This document shows, in pieces, positions 10,164 through 21,318 of a DNA stretch of 64,000 nucleotides. Source of the DNA: Arthonia radiata (taxonomy: Eukaryota > Ascomycota > Arthoniomycetes > Arthoniales > Arthoniaceae); assembly GCA_002989075.1 (NCBI GenBank), contig PSQN01000012.1:496001-560000 (forward strand). The letters run 5' to 3'. The notes under the pieces were generated by a model that worked only from the letters and a program-made list of their open reading frames with translations, did no database searches and was not told the origin of the DNA. The position numbers were made by a program, and so were the translations under genes. Position 1 is the stretch's first letter; every line of letters begins with the position of its first letter.

Positions 10164-11594
10164 TTAGCTTTTATTTGACGGACCGAGCTCTATCATAACC
10201 CACGCCAAAGTGCCTGAGTAAATCCCAAACTTTTTCCAAGTTTCTGGGCCGCTTCAATGATCTATAGTTTTGAAATTGCAAAATATTAATTAAAATCTCA
10301 TCCCTGAACTGATCGACAAAGACCGCGTCTAGGGATTCGCGAACGCTGCATTTCGGCAAATCTAATAATGTTCACAATATGCAAACAGGGCGTAGCGTAT
10401 CAAGTAAGAATCTTGATTGACAGAGAAGATTACTTCCGCCCACCATAGTAGACTTCTTCCTTTCCGGTGAAGAATCTATTCCTGTGTCTAGATACTCTGC
10501 TGCACACTCCTTTTGTTCAACCAACATCTGCATTTACACCATCGTCCAAAAGGCCCCTGCTCACAAACCAACTTCCTCGCCAGAGATCCTGAGCTCGTTC
10601 ACCGGGACGAGTGCGTCTTGCACAAGGCATAGCAGCTCCCTTCGCTACCGGTCAACACCAGACATTCGTCTGCAATCCACATCGCTTCTTATAAGAAAGC
10701 ATGTTCGAGGCGTTTGGGCCTCAAATACACTTCTGACAATCTGGCCCGCCCTATGCTTAGTGTCTACACCTCCCCACCCTTTCTGTGAATGGACCTGCAG
10801 GCTTGGTGGCTCCAGGTTGGCCTTGTTGGGTATGGCTGTGTCACTCGGAAAGCCACAGTGTCAGTCCCACTCTCCTACCATGTCAGCTTTATGTATACAA
10901 GTGGGGCTGTCTCACTGCATATTAGTGACGTGGCGCATGTTCGGGACATGAATGCTATTCGGCACTTATGTGCGTCAGCTACGAGAGTTCATTACGCTTC
11001 GTGAACATCGATGTAGGTCAAGCACGCATGCCAGAGGCTCAAAACTACAACGCTGCCAGCACACGCCGTCTGTCATTGACGCTTGATATCTCGAAGCGCG
11101 CTTACCAAGGCGCTCACGAAGTGTTTTGCCATAGGTATGATAGCCTTGTTGGGCGGTGTCAAATACTGCACGATAGGGTAATTACTATGGTCTTACGTAA
11201 TAGACACGATGCTGAAACCATAGGCTGTGTTGAGAAGGGAGCTGTATAACATCCTTAGAAAACAATAAGACGCCTTTCTCTTCTGCGGGCGTCGTCGTAC
11301 ACGAATTATGACTACCGGCTCTTAAGAGCGGTATGAACTAAAAGGTACAACTCCAATAGTCGCTGAAGATTAATCTCGCACTTTGAGAGTCCCTTGATGC
11401 TCCTCTTTGACTGACAGACTTAGGCTGAACAGAAGCCGATCCCCTTGATTACACTAGATGACTTGACCGTTGCAGTTTATCCGGCCGGTCGACTTTAAAG
11501 ATTTCCTTTTATCGGTTGATGAAGTGGATCAATTTGCGCTGAAAGTGGTGCCGTCGTTATATGTGTCGTTGCATCGGTGGTTATTGTCGTCTGA
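10164..11594. other. Gene-poor stretch
   Basis: Plus-strand frames at 10484-10951, 10789-11004 and 10968-11249 overlap one another and show no recognisable domain, signal peptide or splice structure. I call no gene here. Confidence 0.4.
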
Positions 11595-12977
11595 CTATTC
11601 AATGGTTGGGCGGTCCAGCGGACGACCTTGCAGCGATCTGGATATGTGAAGACGAGATGGCAATTCCGGCAAAGGTTTGTTCTCTGAAGGTCTTACACAC
11701 TTGCATAAAGGGCAGACAGGTGTCCACGTTTCAGCGTCGACCAACTCTGAGCCGTCTGTCTCCTTATGTGCAAGCAAACTTGGCTGGTGTGTTTCCCAAA
11801 TGCCGCTACTGGTTCGATTCAAGCCAAGTTTTCGACCCTTGGAAACGAGTGTGTTAAGAAGACCCAGGCCGGTCAGCTTTACGAAGACCCTGTTGGCCGG
11901 CATCTTGCCTGACCAGTCTTCGGCAGCTTCAAGACCGCTGCTACGATCGGGTGGTAGTCCACGATCTCTCTGTACGAGAGAAGCCACAAAACGAGTGACG
12001 AGCTTATGAAGCTGGACAAGAAGGATCCGCAGTGATGGCATGCAGGCAGCAATAAGATACATGCCGCACTCGAGATTCGTAACTATTAGGTCGAGTGCAA
12101 TAGACTCTAGATGTAGGTCAGTACTTAGGAGACTATACTGTAGCGCGTAAATACTGAATTACTTACTTGTAGTCTGCTTCGTACCAGGTCGGTCGACATA
12201 TGTTCGGCGAACATAAACGCCTAGCCGAAGACAGGCCCCCACAATTCCTATACTTCCTGTTGCAAATGTGGCTATTAGACCTAATCTTTGAGGTACACTC
12301 ATTTGAGTCCTCCACATGATCGGTATTGGGACGACCAGCAGTACCAAGTCTGCAACAATATTAGGTACATTAATCCAGGTCCCAAAGACATTGTTGTTGA
12401 TACACCTTTTTCCTCGAACTCCTTGTAAGCTCCAGGAATCTGAGGGAGGTATACAGATTAAGACTTTTGGTACGAGCCAGGCGATGGCGTTGACTGTAAG
12501 GAGAGCGAGCATGCTGTAGCTGATGCGGCGAGCCCAGAGCTTTACTCCGAAGACCCTAAGGTACAGCATGCAAAGCGAAAGCTTAGGAAGAGTCGAGACT
12601 AGTGGATAGAGAACGCCAATAGCATAAGACGTCTTGTAAATTAACACGTAGTCAGCTTCTCCCGATGCTTTGGTATTCGCAGCATTGAAGGCCATGTTTG
12701 CTGTGGCGTTAGCTATAATAATAGTGAGATTAGTATAGGAATTTGAAGTATATTGGTTTAATGTACCTATAATCAATGCGCACATTGGGACATAGAGGCA
12801 GAGCGAAGCCAGGATAAGACTATTGTCCCAACCGAAAACTGCACGTTGAGTCTTTCGTAGTAGGATAGCGAGAAAGTGCAGCGCCACGAAGCACACGGTC
12901 AGCACCATGAGCGCTGCTGCGCCGTTGATTTGCTGTCTCAGGGCATGGCGTTCCTCTTGAGGAGTCTCCTTACTCAT
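11595..12977 (-). CDS. Rhodopsin-domain (Pth11-like) integral membrane protein
   Basis: Three exons on the minus strand (12977-12767, 12712-12167 and 12106-11595) give 422 residues. Intron 1 (12713-12766, 54 nt) has donor GTACAT, a TACTAAT branch site and TTATAG. Its length is a multiple of three and it is open, so retention would not break the frame. Intron 2 (12107-12166) has GTAAGT, TACTGAC and CTAG. The protein has about seven hydrophobic segments in the first 310 residues. Family landmarks include LPKLSLCMLYLRVF, a lumenal Cys pair region, and LECGMYLIAACMPSLR, followed by a polar cytoplasmic tail. These fungal seven-helix proteins resemble the Magnaporthe Pth11 class; this one shows no CFEM domain. 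Ligand and role are unknown. Confidence 0.82.
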
Positions 12978-14111
12978 GATGCTTTAGTGAAGGTAGAGGG
13001 TGTTAATAGCGGGCAGCGTAGTCAAGAGGCCAGAGCGCACGCGCAGGGTATGAGAATCGACGCACTATGTGCAAGAAGAAGTTTTCGAGGGCAGTCTTTA
13101 TGTAGAGTTCGAGAACGGAGTAGGGTTGCTAATGTGGTCAGTGGTCTTCCATTGCAGGCAAGTGACTGCCGTGTAGCAACTTGCCACCGCCATCTGCCTG
13201 GCGCCAATAGGCAGCGCTGCTCGGAATGCAAAGCTGGAACATGACCTTTTGGCGCCAGGCAGATGCTCCAGCTGCAAAGCTGAAACATGACGAATGCAGA
13301 ATAACATCGTTTATTATGATCGAGACCTGCTGTTTGACCTCAATGTAGTCCTCAAGCAGGGCGTCTCGTCTCGATGGGGCAACTTGTGTCGCATCCGGCG
13401 TCCACAGAGAGGCAGTGAGAAACTTCGTGCCGTAACATGTTGTGCATCGAAGGCCCGGCTGCTGCAAAGGGGCACAGGATATGTGCATTGAAGTTTCAGA
13501 AGTGCAGTCTGGTATGCCTGGGTAGCTTGTGGCTTTCTACGATAAGCGACCTTTATCGAAAAATGAAGTAGCCTTATGAGGCATACATAGCGACATACTC
13601 TGCAATGTGGGGCATAGTGGCTCCTGTTGACCGATCTTTATCCATGCCAATGGCCTAGGGTGCGGCTCACAATGCCATGCGATGCGTAATGATGTACGAC
13701 TACCTTTCACCGTTCTCAAGGCTGACTTGCCATGTCGCTGCCCCTACTCATCTTAAATACCGTCAACACGATACCTGTTCAAATTTCGTCTACAGTGTCT
13801 GCTACGACAAGCCCCTTAGAAGTGCGTGTCGAACTGCGGTCAGATGCCCGATTTCGAAACCACGATGCCTATCGTGCTTTCTTTCGGTCATTTGTAAAGA
13901 AGTCGGCGCCTTGTAGCCCCTGAATTTCTTGATCCGAGTATTTGCAATAATATGTGGGCTCCCAACGAGCAGAGGCAACCGAGCAGAAGCTTGCCACCTC
14001 ATCTGTTTACAAAGACATAAAGTGCTCTGTTCGCTCTCATGGAACATGTCCTGTGTGCTTGTGCTTACAACATCCTTTCCACTCAAACCCTTCTTTGCTA
14101 CGCAAGTTACG
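12978..14111. other. Intergenic with a small palindromic repeat
   Basis: No gene recognised between the rhodopsin-like gene and the secreted-protein gene. Short frames at 13138-13488, 13022-13288 and 13802-14152 (minus) and 13294-13491 (plus) lack features. The inverted repeat at 13191-13265 is listed separately. Confidence 0.4.
13191..13291. repeat. 17-bp inverted repeat with an 18-bp direct repeat
   Basis: CATCTGCCTGGCGCCAA (13191-13207) is matched perfectly in inverse orientation at 13249-13265, with a 41-base spacer. Overlapping it, GCAAAGCTGGAACATGAC (13228-13245) recurs with one change at 13274-13291. It could be a short transposon relic or a hairpin. Confidence 0.7.
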
Positions 14112-15352
14112 ATGATTGCCAAATGGTTGACCTCCATGTATCTATTCGCCACCTTGCGTTGTGGTCTTACTTCTGCTCAGAATGCTTGCGATATACTTGG
14201 TGCTGCAGGCTGCTTGATTCCGTTCCCTCCAGGTCACATGTCGATTGGACAGTCTTGGTGGGGTATTGGAGGCAAAGATCTTAACGTAAAGATCTTGAAC
14301 GTAGCTGCGAACTTGTTTCCGCCCTCGGCACCCAGTGTGAGCGAGGGCTTTATCGTTCTCAACCCATCTTTGGAAAGCACAGTAAGCGACTATTGACTTC
14401 TCGACGAGTACAAATGATCACGATATCGATGTTGAGCTAACCAAGAGGTTTAGAACATCACCGACACGTCCGACGAGAATTCCAGGCCTTTTGGTCAAGT
14501 TCCAGTCGTAGCGAGTGCGTCAGACGTGTATGTATACTCGCCAACCGTGCCCAATACAGTCTGACAAATTTTGAGTTGATAGCTGCCACCAATCAGCAGG
14601 CGAATGGTGCGCATTTCCGAGCTTTTACGTCAATGGCACCTCGAGAATCAAAAGTCAAGGAAATGGCACCAAAGTCAGGGTTTCCCCGGCGCAAGGCGAA
14701 TACGTCGAGGTCAACTGTGTGTGGAAAGACCCTCTTCCACATAATGTTTAGCTCTACTGACCAACTTTCAGTCCAATGGCCGCAGAACGCACCGAGTGGG
14801 GCAAAAACGCCTTTTGTACGAAATGGCAACTCAAGTACTGAGTCGACCCAGTCGAGCCCAGACGAAATGAGCACAAACGGAGTTTCTGCAAGCGCAAAGG
14901 GCCATGCTGCGGATGGAACCGCTTTCGAAATTTCAACGCTTCCCGCGAATCCTTCTGGTATTTGCTTTAGTCCCTTTCCTATGCATCGCATTCCTTTAAT
15001 TTGAAAACTCCTGGACTTACATTGTGGATAGATAACATTTTGCCTTCTTGGCAGGTCTGGTTGAAGACGGAATGTCTTTGTGGGGGTAGAGCTACGATTC
15101 CTAAACACAAATATCAGAACGTGCTTATCCAGCTGGACCATGCGGTCCCGGAATTTGGTGCAGGCACACACATCTACAGCTCACACGCAGACAACACGAC
15201 GCCATACACTAAGGATGGCGGTAAGACTTGGAGCATTGACGAAGGTAGGTTGCTTGGCTCCTTTCATCCGCCCCCGGACCCTGACGTCCTTCACAGTGAT
15301 AATCTACGCAAGTTGGTGCGAGAATCTTGAAACATGTGTGGACTATTCGTGA
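14112..15352 (+). CDS. Secreted protein of unknown family, six exons
   Basis: I assemble six exons: 14112-14381, 14454-14527, 14583-14716, 14772-14957, 15032-15244 and 15297-15352, giving 310 residues. Donors are GTAAGC, GTATGT, GTGTGT, GTATTT and GTAGGT. Four of the five introns carry a CTAAC or CTGAC-like branch site; the 14958-15031 intron has only a weak CTTAC. All joins keep phase. Residues 1-23 are a signal peptide (basic start, hydrophobic LTSMYLFATL core, cleavage near TSAQ-NA). The mature part has about seven Cys, several N-glycosylation sequons, a Trp/Gly-rich start (IGQSWWGIGGKDL), a Ser/Thr/Asn-rich centre and a TKDGGKTW segment near the end. I do not recognise the family. The consistent splice signals argue for a real gene; the 14717-14771 and 14958-15031 joins are the least certain. 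Confidence 0.6.
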
Positions 15353-15837
15353 AGAGGATGGTCTGGTAGTGCTCTCAAATGTTGGTCTCGAGATCATTGC
15401 CTTCACTGAGGGCTATTGAATCCTAGTGTCCTATGGTACCTTTCACACGATGCGGTGGTTAATGGTCACGGAGATTGACCCTGCAACACATAGGTGCAAG
15501 CAGTGTCTGAATCAAAGTCAGAACGATGGGTATTAGAAACCAATCGGGCTTGTGTTAAATGCATGCAAGGGACGCCTTCTAGACACAGTGGTTTACCAAG
15601 AATTTAAGGTGTTTAACGGCGCGCAGTCTTCTGTCAAATGACCCTCTAGATCGAATGTTACGCTAGTCCTAAATAAGCCCCCTCTCAATTCTATCAGAGC
15701 TCTCACTACAAAGTTTAGTCGACGTCTTCACCCATTGTCCCTTTGTAACCCCGCCAAGCACTCCCCCATCTCAAAAATCCTCCTGCGACCCCTACCCATA
15801 CCCCTCATATACAGTACAAACCCCAAAACCCGCAACA
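15353..15837. other. Intergenic; C-rich leader of THOC7
   Basis: No gene seen. The 100 bases before the THOC7 start are very rich in C and CCC runs on the plus strand, a common look for fungal 5' leaders. Confidence 0.5.
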
Positions 15838-16782
15838 ATGACATCCTACGACCTCCTCCCCCCGGCCGACGAAGACGCCCTCCACACCCACCGCCTCCTC
15901 AACATCGAAGACAAGCACCTCAAACGCTTATCCCGGCGCCTCCTCGATCCAACCTCCCCGCTCCTCCTCCCGCCGCAATCACCACCAACACCACCTCCAG
16001 ACTCCTCCGCAATCGACGAAGCCGCCGCCGCAGCCACCCAAACCTTTGACGCCCAGCTCGCCGCCCGCCAGCGATGGCACGACGAAAACCTCCTCGATTT
16101 CGCGGCCTTCGAAGCGAACGTCGCACGCGTGCGCTTCCTGCTCCAATCCAACGACCGAGAGCGCGAGCGGTACGCCCAGGAGAAACACAAGATCCAAGAG
16201 ACGGCCGACCGGGTACGGGAGGGTAACACACTCCTCCGGCAACGGCTGTCCGAAGCCCAGCAGAACCTCGCGGTGCGCAAGAGCTACGACCAGCTGGCCG
16301 AGGAGATCACGAAGAACGCGGAGCTCCGGCCACGGAACGAGCAGCATGCGGCGATTGAGAAGCTGCATGGTGAGATTGCGGAGCTGGAACGGGAGAGCAG
16401 CGAGTATGCGAAGACGTGGACGGAGCGGCGGGAGCAGTTTGGGCGGATCGTGGAGGAGGGGGAGACGATGTTGAGGTTGATTAGGGATGAGAAGGAGGAG
16501 GCGGAGAGGGCGGAGGGGATGGAGGGCGTGGAGGGAGATACGCCGAGGGTTGGGAGTCGGGGGGTGACGCCTGCGCCTGGGGAGGAGGGCAGGATGGAGC
16601 AGGGGAGGGACGAGGGGAGGTTGAGGGTGGAGAGTGGAGGAGCCAGCAGAGCTCCGTCGCCGGCGAGATCGCAGAAGAGTGGGGAGGATGCGGCGATGAG
16701 TGGGCAGGAGGGCACGACTGCGCCTGAAGAGGGTGAGGAGGTTGAGCCGACTGAGACGGGGGATCGGATGGATACGACTTGA
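15838..16782 (+). CDS. THOC7: THO complex subunit 7-like
   Basis: Single exon, 314 residues. It carries the Thoc7/Mft1 domain at about residues 55-210, built of long coiled-coil helices (QRWHDENLLDFAAFEANVAR, then RQRLSEAQQNLAVRKSYDQL, and ELRPRNEQHAAIEKLHGEI). THO couples transcription elongation to mRNA packaging and export and protects against R-loops. The last hundred residues are acidic, Glu/Gly-rich and low-complexity, with Ser/Pro sites, and are probably disordered. The third-position GC is very high in the first half. It is an ordinary fungal ortholog by length. Confidence 0.88.
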   Translation: MTSYDLLPPADEDALHTHRLLNIEDKHLKRLSRRLLDPTSPLLLPPQSPPTPPPDSSAIDEAAAAATQTFDAQLAARQRWHDENLLDFAAFEANVARVRFLLQSNDRERERYAQEKHKIQETADRVREGNTLLRQRLSEAQQNLAVRKSYDQLAEEITKNAELRPRNEQHAAIEKLHGEIAELERESSEYAKTWTERREQFGRIVEEGETMLRLIRDEKEEAERAEGMEGVEGDTPRVGSRGVTPAPGEEGRMEQGRDEGRLRVESGGASRAPSPARSQKSGEDAAMSGQEGTTAPEEGEEVEPTETGDRMDTT

Positions 16783-17365
16783 GGCGGCTTACTGTCTGTT
16801 GGCCAAAATATGCTCTGCCGTTAGGATCTCATGATGGCAAGAAGATTGCTATCAGAGCCGTGCTGTCCACGACTTGGAGAGCGCCTCGGTCACGAGAGGG
16901 TCGTGAGGGCACTGAAGACAGCAGGATACGTGGGCATCGTACTGTGAGATCGTGCCTCGGGCCTCTTGAGAGACACAGAATCCGGCGAGCCAGCTATGTG
17001 AGAGAGAATTTGAGCGCTCCCTCCAAAGCTGCTACACTCTCGCTTCGACTCCAGGGGGAAGGATGTAGTTTCAGACACAGTTCGAGCCATATCGCGCGCC
17101 GAAGCAAACGTAAAGCAGGCCCTCGAGGCCGAGACGCGTCTGCTTGTCAATCAATGAAAGCAAGCAAGGAGATGGCTTGTAAAGCAATATCAGAAAGACA
17201 TGTACGAGTACGTCCAAATTCATAATACCCAAGCATACCGAACCATGCAATTCTAATGCATACCACAAATGCAATCCCATACTCCTCCACCCCACGACGT
17301 CCCATTAACATCATCCGCTCATCCCTCGTCATCATTTCGCAACCCTCGCCACTGACCATCCACCC
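16783..17365. other. Convergent intergenic region THOC7/MCM4
   Basis: Shared 3' region of the convergent THOC7 and MCM4 genes. Short overlapping frames on both strands have no recognisable content. Confidence 0.5.
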
Positions 17366-20300
17366 TCACATCCCCGCCACCCTCCTCACACTCCTCCCCA
17401 TCCCCTGTCCCACAACCTGCACCACACCCTCCTGCTGCAAACTCTTCACCGCATCATCCACCTCCGCATTCTCAACCGGCACACTGCTCTCCTCGCCCAC
17501 CCTCTTCACCAGATCCACCATTCTCACGTTACCTCCAGCCCCGCCAGCGCCACCACCACCGCCTAGCTCTCCCAGTACCCTGGCCACCGCCTCCTTCAGA
17601 TCCTGTCGTCTCCGACGATCGCTCGCTGACGTGCCTTCTGTGAGGAGACCCATATCAATCAAACCCGTGCGACTGTCCGTCGCAGCCTGCTTGAGCGCGC
17701 TCTTGATCAGCCTTACCGCTTCTTTCACATCGGCCGCGGTCACTTCGAGGGACAACCGCATCTTCGCGTGCGCCTCCGCGAGCCGGATCATAGACTCGAG
17801 CTGCCGCGTCGTCGCGGTAATCCTGCGCTCGGCCGCACGCACGTCTTCGCCCAACTTCCGCATTTCAACATACGCTTGCACCAGTTCCTTGCGCGCCGCA
17901 TCCGTAATCTGCGGCTGGATGTTATTCCTCGCATAGCTGATATAACTCGTCAAGAACTCCACAGGCAGCACCTCCCTCGCCGCCGCGTTGTCCGGCGTAT
18001 CCTCCAGATACATGCCCACCAAATGCCTGGCCAGGCGGCGATCATTGGTCTCGTCGATCCTGTCCAGCACCAGATACACCAGATCGAACCGCGAGAGCAA
18101 CGTCGGGGGTAGATCGATGTTCTGCGGGACGGGAAGGTTGGGGTTGTACTTTGAGCCGATGGGATTCGCGGACGCCAGGATGGAGGTACGCGCGTTCAGG
18201 GTGGTGATGATGCCGGCCTTGGCGATGGAGACGGTTTGCTGTTCCATCACTTCGTGCAGCACTGAGCGCGTGGAGTCGGACATTTTGTCGAATTCGTCGA
18301 TGCAGCAGACGCCGCCGTCTGATAGTACGAGGGCGCCGGACTCGAGGACGAGCTGTCTCGTTTCCGGATCACGGGTGACATAGGCAGTCAGACCGACGGC
18401 TGAAGAGCCCTTACCGGAGGTGTAGACGCCTCTTGGTGCGATCTTGTGGACATACTGCAGCAATTGAGACTTCGAGGTCGACGGGTCGCCGCACAGCAGC
18501 ACGTTCACGTCACCGCGATACTTTGGGTTTCCGCCTTTGTGAAAGGATTTGTTGGACCCACCGAAGAGCTGGAGGAGGATGCCCTTCTTCACGTCATCCA
18601 TTTCGTAGATGCTGGGCGCAAGCGAGCGCGCGAGCAGCTCGTAGATGTCTGGCCTGGCAGCTGTCTCACGGATTCTCGCCTCTTCTTCGGCGGTGACTTT
18701 GCGCACCTCCTCCGTGCCGGCAGCAACCTGCTCGCTGAGCTCTTGCTCAAGCGTAGAAGCGTCCGCGCCGAGACGGGCTTTATCTGTCTTCTGGATGTGG
18801 AGAGCGTCGACGTAGGTCTTGTACACGGATTTGACGGAGCGTTGGCGCGGGTTGATACGGACGGCGTTGCACTTGAAGATGCCAGTGATTTCCACGCGGT
18901 CGCCGGCTTTGCAAAAGTCGACGAGCTCGTTGAATGCGCAAATCGAGACTGAATGCGGCGTCTGTCCATCTGGAACATTATCCGGCGTCTCCTGCAGCTT
19001 GATCACCTGCTTATCCGCAAACCCGCTGCGGTTGTGCACGATTGACATGCTGTTCCGAGACTTGCAGACCTCGCGTGGGCATTCAGTGGGCTCGGCGATG
19101 CGGCCACGGTAGATCTCGGCGATGGTCGTGTGGTTGCAGACCGAGCATTGGAAAAAGGCGTCTTTCATGTCAGGGATGACGGGCGTCGTGCGGATCACAA
19201 GGCCTTTGACAGAGACGACGGTGTCGATGTCCTTTGGGTTGAGGTCGCGCAGATTGATGGTTGTATCGAGACTGAAAGGGCGCACGCGGTAGACTCTCGC
19301 TTCGACTTCGCGCACGAGGTCGGGGATGTCAGGGAGGGACTGTGTGCCAGCCGCGTCGTGATCCATATGGGCGTCAGCATCCGAGCTGAGGACTGGTGGC
19401 GCTGAGGAAGAGTCGCGTTGACGTTGCGATTGGGATTGAAGGGAATTCTGCTGCTGCTGTTGACGTTGTCGGCGTAAGTCCTGCATGCGCTTCTCGGCGA
19501 GCTCAACCATGCAGTCTTTGATCGTCGTGTCAAAAAGGTCGATGATCTCGTTCGGATAGTCCTGCATCTGATGCCATAGCTTAATGGTAGATGGATAGGC
19601 TTTCAAATTCTTCATGTCCAGATTGAGGGCCGTCACTCCAAGATCAAGCATCATAGTCATCATTTCGACGTACTCTTTGCTCTTACCCGGATGATCTGCA
19701 GGCAATCTCTCGCTCGCGCTAATCTCGTTGTCCCTCATCATTCTATAGCGCCTCTCATAATTCATCAAGAAGTCCTTGATCACCTTCAAGACCTCCGTCT
19801 GCGAGATATTACTACCCCAGACTATCCTCGTGCCAGTGCCGCCAAGAGCATCAGCCTCAGAGGTGCCGGGGTTCATATTCGAAAAGGTTGCGGCGTTCGA
19901 GGAGCCGGCCACATCTCTGACGGGCTGACCGCGTTCGTCCACGAACAGCGTGCCACGGCTAGGCGTGCCCACTCCATACCGGTCAGAGGAAATATCACCA
20001 CGGCGATCCCGCGCTCTGATGCGGCCGGTACTCGAGCCAGCTTCTCTCACGAAGAGGCCGCTGGACGAGCTGCCAGCGTGTGCGCCTGGTGTCTGGTGGT
20101 GTCGGGCGCGGGTGGGGCTGGAGCTGGACATATACCGGATAGGTGATGATGCTGGCGGGCGTGAGCGCTGCGAGATTATCATTACTGGAACAGTGAAAAC
20201 TTACATCTAATATTGCTGCCGTTCGCACCATGTGTACGTGGCGTGCGTTCGCCATCTTGTGAAGCAGCGCCTGCCGCCGGCGAAGATCGAAAGAAAACGG

Positions 20301-20397
20301 GGGATGAGCTCGGCAGCGCACCGCCATTGCTTGGGCCGCCGCGTGGAGTGTTGGCTTGTGAAGAGCGTGCTGTGCGTCTGCTCGTGGGTGTCGACAT
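17366..20397 (-). CDS. MCM4: MCM4 replicative helicase subunit
   Basis: Two exons (20397-20205 and 20151-17366) give 992 residues. MCM4 (Cdc54) is one of six ATPases of the MCM2-7 helicase, which is loaded at origins in G1 and activated in S phase. The N-terminus is a long Ser/Pro/Arg-rich tail typical of MCM4, with SP sites for CDK and DDK. Next come the MCM N-terminal OB region with a Cys4 zinc motif (CSVC, then CPREVC). The AAA+ core has Walker A GDPSTSKSQ, Walker B CCIDEFDKM and the arginine finger LLSRFDLVYLVLD. A C-terminal winged-helix segment follows. The intron (20152-20204) is set by a GTAAGT donor and a CGCCAG acceptor, which give the correct phase; nearer AG sites do not give a usable intron. 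It is divergent from tubulin cofactor A. Confidence 0.96.
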
Positions 20398-20464
20398 GTT
20401 TAGCGATTTTGCGGTTGCTTAAGTTTGGCGGGAGCAAAGTTGAGCAAGAAAGGAGGAGGGGAGG

Positions 20465-20494
20465 ACGCGTCGAAGTTGGGAGGACGCGACGCGT
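20465..20494. promoter_or_regulatory. Two MluI cell-cycle boxes (ACGCGT) upstream of MCM4
   Basis: Perfect palindromic ACGCGT occurs at 20465-20470 and 20489-20494, 68 and 92 bases upstream of the MCM4 ATG. This is the MCB site bound by MBF (Mbp1/Swi6) in yeasts, which drives G1/S genes including MCMs. Presence is seen directly; function is inferred. Confidence 0.6.
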
Positions 20495-20588
20495 TCTACT
20501 TACAGACTCGAAATAGCTTAGCGCACCTTAATCATCGAATTCGCGATCCAAGAAGCCGCTGCCATGCACCAGTTTCATTGAATCCGCC

Positions 20589-21060
20589 AGAGGTCGACTT
20601 TTCTGCCGACTCCGAAAATCTAAGCTGCATAATCGTAGCGTTGATGTAGCACACAAAACAGGTGTTTTGTCGATTTGACTTCCAGTCCGCGCTAGGAGCA
20701 TCTGAAGCCTAGCGCCTTCTCAGAGGACAATACACTGCATCTCCATGAATCCTTCGCCCATTTAGCTAATTCTACTGGGGAACATCGCCAAGGTCGACTT
20801 TTTGCGCTGATTCCAAAAATCTAAGATGCATCATCGTGGCGTTGATGTAGCACACAGGACAGGCATTTCGTCGATTGCCCTCTACTGCGTACTAGTAGCA
20901 TTTACAGCCTAGCGCCCTTTCCCGCCTAGCGCCCTTTCCAGATAATAATCCAATGCAACTCCATGAATCCTGCGCCAATTTTGCCAATTCTACCAGGAAA
21001 CATCGCCGAGGTCGACTTTTTGCGCTGATTCCAGAAATCTAGAATGCGAGATCGTGGTGT
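20589..21060. repeat. Diverged tandem repeat, about 200-217 bp period, 2.3 copies
   Basis: The block AGGTCGACTTTT-(C/G)(C/T)G(A/C)-GATTCC(A/G)AAATCTA starts near 20590, 20791 and 21007. Within each full unit it is followed by GTTGATGTAGCACACA, a TCGATT block, GCCTAGCGCC, then CTCCATGAATCC and GCCAATTT-like blocks. Units differ by substitutions and small indels, including a local doubling of GCCTAGCGCCCTTTCC near 20907-20940. It fills the MCM4/TBCA intergenic region. The third, partial copy runs to about 21055. Confidence 0.8.
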
Positions 21061-21318
21061 GGGTGTGGAGGGAATGGCGGGTGATATGTCGATTTGGGGT
21101 TGCGGAGGCGCTAGCGCCTGATTTGGCAAGCGGGTTTTTTCGCTGCTGTTTGGGACGACTTTGGAACTTGCAATGGCACGAATGGATAGTTTGTGAAGCT
21201 GCCAAAGGAATTGATATTTGATCGACATCTCGGTAGGCAGACACCATTTCGCGAGCGTCTAGCACCAATACTTCCAACTCTGCAGCCATACCACACTAAA
21301 AAATCACAAAACCACAAC

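Noticed and set aside
14593-15171. 192-codon minus frame
   Set aside because: It opposes the spliced secreted-protein gene, whose exons carry consistent splice signals, and it shows no domain. Kept in mind as the main rival model.
17256-17936. 226-codon plus frame rich in Ser, Thr and Pro
   Set aside because: Antisense of the MCM4 C-terminus.
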